A stretch of DNA of 64,000 nt, taken from Allokutzneria oryzae. GTDB lineage: Bacteria; Actinomycetota; Actinomycetes; Mycobacteriales; Pseudonocardiaceae. The position numbers were made by a program, and so were the translations under genes. The stretch covers positions 372,001 to 436,000 of the forward strand of contig NZ_JBHLZU010000010.1 of the NCBI RefSeq assembly GCF_042429765.1. The letters run 5' to 3'. This document shows, in pieces, positions 60,000 through 64,000 of the stretch; position 1 is the stretch's first letter, and every line of letters begins with the position of its first letter. Under the pieces are notes generated by a model. The model saw nothing but the letters and a program-made list of their open reading frames with translations. It was not told the origin of the DNA and searched no databases.

Positions 60000-60740
60000 C
60001 TACTCCCAGCGGAACCAGCGGGCCGCCACCAAGCCGGCGAGCACCGTGAAGCCCAGCATCACCAGCAGGTGCAGCGGCTGCGGCCACGCCCCCTCCCAGG
60101 CCGCCTTGATCGCCTGGCTGCCCGCGCCGAGCGGGCTGAACGAGGCGATCCCACGCAGGAGCTCCGGCATGACCGGCCCCGGCGTCCACAGACCGGCCAG
60201 GAACGCCACCGGGAAGAACAACAGCGAGCCGATCCCGGAGGCGAGACGGCCGGTCCTGGCGAGCGCGGCGATCATGAGCCCGATCGCGAACACCGAGGTC
60301 GTCGCGAGCAGCAGCGCAAGCGCGAACCCGAGCGCGTTGGCTGGCATCGGCAACGCGAACCCGATGCCGCCAACGGCCAGCAGCAGGCCGACGGCGACCA
60401 GCGCCATCAACAGGTGCGTCACGAGCTGCGCGGTCAGCAGCAGTCCGGGCCGCACGGGCGTCGTGGCCAGCCTGCGCAGCACTCCCTTCTCGCGGTAGGA
60501 GGCCAGCACAGTCGGTAACGAGCTCAGCGCCAGCATCGCCAGCGAGGTGGCGATCAGGGCGGGCACGTACACGTCGATGAAGCGTTCCCCGTCGAGGTCC
60601 GGGTTGGGCGCGGCGAAGGACGGGATCGATCCGAAGATCACCAGGAGCAGGGTCGGCAGCGCGATGCCGAAAAGCACGGTCATGGGCTCGCGCAGGAAGA
60701 GCCGGAGCTCGACGACGGTGATGCGGGCGAGGCGGGTCAT
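60000..60740 (-). CDS. ABC-2 type transporter permease
   Basis: 246 aa with six membrane helices. The opening TRLARITVVELRLFLREPMT and the central LLTAQLVTHLLMALVAVGLL and FAIGLMIAALARTGRLASGI are typical of ABC-2 exporter subunits for drugs or daunorubicin-like compounds. It follows the ATPase gene by 18 bp. Cargo unknown. Confidence 0.88.
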   Translation of the reverse strand: MTRLARITVVELRLFLREPMTVLFGIALPTLLLVIFGSIPSFAAPNPDLDGERFIDVYVPALIATSLAMLALSSLPTVLASYREKGVLRRLATTPVRPGLLLTAQLVTHLLMALVAVGLLLAVGGIGFALPMPANALGFALALLLATTSVFAIGLMIAALARTGRLASGIGSLLFFPVAFLAGLWTPGPVMPELLRGIASFSPLGAGSQAIKAAWEGAWPQPLHLLVMLGFTVLAGLVAARWFRWE

Positions 60741-60758
60741 GGTGTTCTCTCCGGTTTC

Positions 60759-61667
60759 TCAGCCGACCAGCTTGCGGCCGGTCAGCGCCAGGAAGGCGTC
60801 GTCGAGGGTGGTGTGCTCCACGCGCAGGTCGGTGGGGGTGACGCCGACCGCGCTGAGCGCGGAGGAGACCTGGGTGAGCAGGTCGCCGGTGCCGGTGACC
60901 AGCACCTGGGGGCCGGTCCTGCGCGCCGATGTCACGCAGGGCAGCGCGGTGAGCACGGCGGTGTCCAGCGGGCCGGACACCCGGAACCGCAGCCGCAGCT
61001 CCGCGTCGACCCGCGCGATCAGCCCGGTGGGGCTGTCGGTGGCGACCACCCGGCCCGCGTCGATCAGCGAGAGCCGGTCGCAGAGGTACTCGGCTTCCTC
61101 CATGAAGTGGGTGACCAGCAGGACGGTCACGCCGCGGTCCCGGACGCGCTGGACCACCTCCCAGGTGTCCCGGCGGGCCTGCGGGTCCAGTCCGGTCGTC
61201 AGCTCGTCGAGCACGGCGACCTCGGGGTTGCCGACCAGCGCCAGGGCGATGGACAACCGCTGCTTCTGGCCGCCGGAGAGCTTGCGGAAGGCGGTGTCGG
61301 CCTTGTCCGCGATACCGAGCTGGTCCAGCAGCTCCCGCCAGTCGGCGGGGTCGGGGTAGAAGGAGCTGTAGAGCTCCAGCGCCTCGCGCACCCGCATCCG
61401 CTCCGGCAGCTCGCTCTGCTGCAACTGCACGCCGACCCGCGCCGTGAGCCGGTCACGGTCCCGGACCGGGTCCAGGCCCAGCACGGAGATCGTGCCGCCG
61501 TCGGGCCGGCGCAGGCCGATCACGGACTCCACGGTGGTGGTCTTCCCCGCGCCGTTCGGGCCGAGGATGCCGAAGATCTCGCCCCGCTCGACGCTGAAGG
61601 ACACGTCGTGCACGGCTACCTTGCCGGGATAGCGCTTGTGCAGGTTGGTGACCTCGATGACCGGCAT
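60759..61667 (-). CDS. ABC transporter ATP-binding protein (drug-resistance type)
   Basis: 302 aa. Walker A GPNGAGKTTT, signature LSGGQKQRLS, Walker B VAVLDELTTGLDPQ (Leu in place of the usual Pro after DE), H-loop LLVTHFMEEAE and a C-terminal extension of ~85 residues. First gene of the exporter operon. Divergent from the sensor kinase at 61867, whose regulator may control it. Confidence 0.9.
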   Translation of the reverse strand: MPVIEVTNLHKRYPGKVAVHDVSFSVERGEIFGILGPNGAGKTTTVESVIGLRRPDGGTISVLGLDPVRDRDRLTARVGVQLQQSELPERMRVREALELYSSFYPDPADWRELLDQLGIADKADTAFRKLSGGQKQRLSIALALVGNPEVAVLDELTTGLDPQARRDTWEVVQRVRDRGVTVLLVTHFMEEAEYLCDRLSLIDAGRVVATDSPTGLIARVDAELRLRFRVSGPLDTAVLTALPCVTSARRTGPQVLVTGTGDLLTQVSSALSAVGVTPTDLRVEHTTLDDAFLALTGRKLVG

Positions 61668-61755
61668 CTCGCCCGCCCCTTTCGACTGTGCTGCGGTGAC
61701 GGGAAGAACGCTATGGACCGCGACGCCTTGCCAGAATCCGTCTGGCTCCCGAGTG

Positions 61756-61777
61756 GGGGTGGGCCTAGCACCACCCC
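61756..61777. promoter_or_regulatory. CTAG-centred imperfect palindrome
   Basis: GGGGTGG and CCACCCC arms around a CCTAGC centre, in the 199-bp region between the divergent ABC exporter and sensor kinase genes. It resembles the perfect palindrome at 19013-19032. Probably bound by the cognate LuxR-type response regulator. Confidence 0.65.
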
Positions 61778-61866
61778 ACCGGGGCCCTGGGCGCAGTGCG
61801 CGGATGAGGTGCCGGGCCGCAGACTTGTCCGCGTTGTGGTTGGTGTCGAACAGTCAGGAGCGGTCC

Positions 61867-63882
61867 ATGGTGCGCAGGTACGCCGTCGCGATGGCACGAG
61901 GAGTCGCGCTCGCGGGCGTCGCGCTGCTCGGGTTGGCGGCGTGGATCGTGACACTGCTGGCGCTGCTCACGCTCATGGTCGGTCTTGTCATCACGTACAT
62001 GCCCGCCGTGAAGCACACCCGCTTCGTGCCCCGGCTCGCCAGGCGCCTCGCGGGCAGGTGGTCCACAGTGGACATACCGGATCCGTACCGGCCCGAACCG
62101 GAACCCGCCCAGCCCGGCGAGGACGGCTGGTACCGCGACGGGAACCAGCTCTACAAGACCGGTTGGTGGCTGAACTACCAGCGCAGGCTGACGTGGTACG
62201 CCGAGGACCCCGCCACTGGGCGCGACTGGCTCTGGATGCTCACCAACGGAGTCGTCGGACTGGTGCTCGGTCTGCTGCCGGCCGCCGCGTTCGGCTACGG
62301 GCTGTTCGGCATCGCCGCGCCCTGGCTGCCGTCCGGAACCCATTGGTACGCAGGCATTCCGCTCGGCTCTCTCCAGTGGGCCTCGGTCCCGGCCGGCCTC
62401 GCGATCGCGGCGACCGGAGTGCTCGTCGCGCCCTGGCTGGTCCGGCTGCACGGCAGGTGGACCAAGGTGCTGCTCGGCCGCCGTCGCGAGCGCGGCCCCA
62501 GGTCGAAGCCTCGCGTGTGGCTGGCCGACCGGCTCACCGCGATCGGTCACGGAGCGGTCATCACCGCGTTCGGCGTGCTGGGCTTCCTGCTGTTCCTCGC
62601 CCACCTCCTCGGGATCGTGCTCTTCACCTTCCTCGGTCTCAGCGGTCTGGCGTGGGCGCCGTTGGTGGAGGCCGGTCGTTCCCTGCCCAACCTCGTCCGC
62701 ACCAAGGTCAAGGAGGTGCTCGGCGAGCCGATCCCCGATCCCTACCTTCCGGAGCCCGGCCTGCCCCGGCCGCGCCCCGACGGCATGTACCTGGCCGGTC
62801 GCACCCTGCACCGCAGCGCGGGCCCGGTGATCCGTCACGAGCGCTGGAAATGGGTCATGTCCGACCGAGCCACCTGGAGGGACATCGCGTGGATGGCGGC
62901 GAACACCGTGGTGAGCCTGCTGCCGCTCCTGCCTGCGATCCTCGCCTGCATCGGCGTGTTCGGTCTGGTGTTCCCGTGGTTCTGGGAGCCGCTGATCGCC
63001 TACTTCTTCGACGCGACACCGAAACCCGGGTACACCGTCGCCGACCTGCTCGCGCCGAAGGCGACCCTGCTCGGTCACCTGCCCGGTGTCGTCGAGCCGG
63101 TCCTCGGCGTGCTGCTGACGACGCTCGCCCTGGTGATCGCCCCGTGGTTCGTCCGGACCTACGCGAGGTGGAACGGGGTGCTGCTCGCTCCCACCCAGGC
63201 GGCGCTGCTCGCCAAGCGGGTCCAGGCGCTGACGACGTCCAGGGCCGAGGCGTCCGACGCCCAGGCGGCCGAACTGCGCCGCATCGAGCGGGACCTGCAC
63301 GACGGCGCCCAGGCCCGTCTGGTCGCGATGGGCCTGAAGCTCGGTGCAGCCGAAGCCCTGATCGAACGGGACCCCGCCGCGGCCAAAGCCCTGGTCGCCC
63401 AGGTCCGCGAGGCGTCCTCGGTGGCCCTGCGCGAACTCCGCGACCTCGTCCGCGGCATCCATCCACCGGTGCTCGCCGAACGCGGCCTGGTCGACGCCGT
63501 CCGTGCGCTGGCCCTGGACAGCGCGCTCGACGTCGAGGTCAGCGGCACGCTCACCGGCCGGCTGGAGGCGCCGGTCGAGTCCGCGGCGTACTTCGGCGTG
63601 TCCGAGACGTTGGCCAACGTCGCCAAGCACGCCGACGCGGTCCGCGTGTCGATCGCACTCGACCACGACGGCGACCGACTCCGGATCACCGTCACCGATG
63701 ACGGGCACGGCGGAGCGGACCCGGAGCGGGGTAGCGGGATGCGGGGAATCGAACGCAGGTTGGCGACATTCGACGGTACGTTCACCGTCGACAGCCCGAG
63801 GGGCGGGCCGACCAAGGTGATGATGGAGCTGCCGTGCGTGTTGTCCTCGCTGAAGACCTCTACCTCCTTCGAGACGGCCTGA
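61867..63882 (+). CDS. Sensor histidine kinase with a duplicated membrane sensor region
   Basis: 671 aa from ATG 61867 (AGGAGC upstream). Two similar membrane units: helices ~10-40, ~120-195 and ~220-265, then ~335-365 and ~415-445, each following a Pro/Trp-rich segment (DPYRPEPEPAQPGEDGWYRD versus DPYLPEPGLPRPRPDGMYLA). HisKA_3 with phospho-His in LRRIERDLHDGAQARLVAMG, HATPase with AAYFGVSETLANVAKHA and VTDDGHGGA. Same class as the kinase at 17677. Its 3' end overlaps the response regulator gene by 49 nt. Confidence 0.9.
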   Translation: MVRRYAVAMARGVALAGVALLGLAAWIVTLLALLTLMVGLVITYMPAVKHTRFVPRLARRLAGRWSTVDIPDPYRPEPEPAQPGEDGWYRDGNQLYKTGWWLNYQRRLTWYAEDPATGRDWLWMLTNGVVGLVLGLLPAAAFGYGLFGIAAPWLPSGTHWYAGIPLGSLQWASVPAGLAIAATGVLVAPWLVRLHGRWTKVLLGRRRERGPRSKPRVWLADRLTAIGHGAVITAFGVLGFLLFLAHLLGIVLFTFLGLSGLAWAPLVEAGRSLPNLVRTKVKEVLGEPIPDPYLPEPGLPRPRPDGMYLAGRTLHRSAGPVIRHERWKWVMSDRATWRDIAWMAANTVVSLLPLLPAILACIGVFGLVFPWFWEPLIAYFFDATPKPGYTVADLLAPKATLLGHLPGVVEPVLGVLLTTLALVIAPWFVRTYARWNGVLLAPTQAALLAKRVQALTTSRAEASDAQAAELRRIERDLHDGAQARLVAMGLKLGAAEALIERDPAAAKALVAQVREASSVALRELRDLVRGIHPPVLAERGLVDAVRALALDSALDVEVSGTLTGRLEAPVESAAYFGVSETLANVAKHADAVRVSIALDHDGDRLRITVTDDGHGGADPERGSGMRGIERRLATFDGTFTVDSPRGGPTKVMMELPCVLSSLKTSTSFETA

Positions 63883-64000
63883 CGCACCTGTTGCAGGCGC
63901 ACGGGTTCGAGATCGTGGCGGCGGTGGAGAGCGGCCCGGAGCTTCAGCACGCGCTCACCGAACTCCGCCCGGACGTGGCCGTCGTGGACGTCCGGCTGCC
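63834..64000 (+). CDS. LuxR-type response regulator, N-terminal part (runs off the right edge)
   Basis: From GTG 63834 the frame reads VRVVLAEDLYLLRDGLTHLL, ending VAVVDVRLP with the phospho-acceptor Asp, closely matching the receiver of the regulator at 16948-17607. It overlaps the kinase gene by 49 nt in another frame. The LuxR HTH must lie beyond the window. Confidence 0.85.
   Translation, partial: MRVVLAEDLYLLRDGLTHLLQAHGFEIVAAVESGPELQHALTELRPDVAVVDVRL

Noticed and set aside
60813..63701. A 962-codon plus-strand frame across the exporter ATPase and sensor kinase
   Set aside because: It crosses two well-supported genes on opposite strands and shows no motif, so it is a GC-bias shadow.

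Overview
The window is high-GC, gene-dense DNA with frequent GTG starts and many 4-nt stop/start overlaps. It carries families typical of mycelial actinomycetes: fused isobutyryl-CoA mutase, SigK/RskA, F420-type nitroreductase, actinobacterial two-component kinases, PhoD and Pls-type NRPS. This fits a chromosomal segment from the Pseudonocardiales, or a close relative. No phage, plasmid or conjugative module is visible. The only transposon is a decayed IS30-family copy at about 25.7-26.6 kb.

0-16.5 kb: the start of a penicillin-acylase-family gene, an oxidoreductase and a hydroxyacid-oxoacid transhydrogenase, then a SigK/RskA pair divergent from a sulfite-oxidase-like molybdoenzyme and a fasciclin lipoprotein. 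Next come a siderophore-type ATPase with DUF2218, and a four-gene coupled ABC/regulator operon behind a tandem palindromic operator. A FhuF-like Fe-S protein and the icmF-hydroxyacyl-CoA dehydrogenase operon (butyryl/isobutyryl-CoA interconversion) follow.

16.5-34 kb: a two-component system, a duplicated DUF3239-like membrane protein, regulators with visible operators, a secreted tripeptidyl-aminopeptidase-type hydrolase and the IS30 remnant. The standout is a Pls-type NRPS (A domain, carrier domain, membrane/hexapeptide C-terminus) overlapping a zinc M1 peptidase gene by 4 nt. Its A-domain specificity residues resemble lysine codes, so a lysine-like cationic homopolymer with a dedicated peptidase is the leading hypothesis. 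An XRE-ImmA/IrrE regulator lies upstream.

34-51.7 kb: second-messenger genes (GGDEF with degenerate EAL; small alarmone synthetase), a GH18 protein, several regulator-target pairs with palindromic operators, PhoD with a discoidin-type secreted protein, a polyprenyl diphosphate synthase, a nitroreductase-hemerythrin fusion, secreted proteins and a tRNA-Arg(CCG). Gene remnants are common: TetR, alpha/beta hydrolase, and a methyltransferase with one in-frame TGA. Five copies of a palindromic 67-70 bp intergenic repeat lie between 16.8 and 49 kb.

51.8-64 kb: a CDF metal exporter, a Pvc16/DUF4255 protein with no other injection-system genes beside it, LuxR-type regulators, a large PDZ/GAF sensor kinase system, an amino-acid permease divergent from a ROK regulator, a MazG-like hydrolase, an ABC-2 exporter, and a second kinase/regulator pair. 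The second pair has a CTAG-centred palindrome like the one in front of the first kinase. The last gene runs off the right edge.
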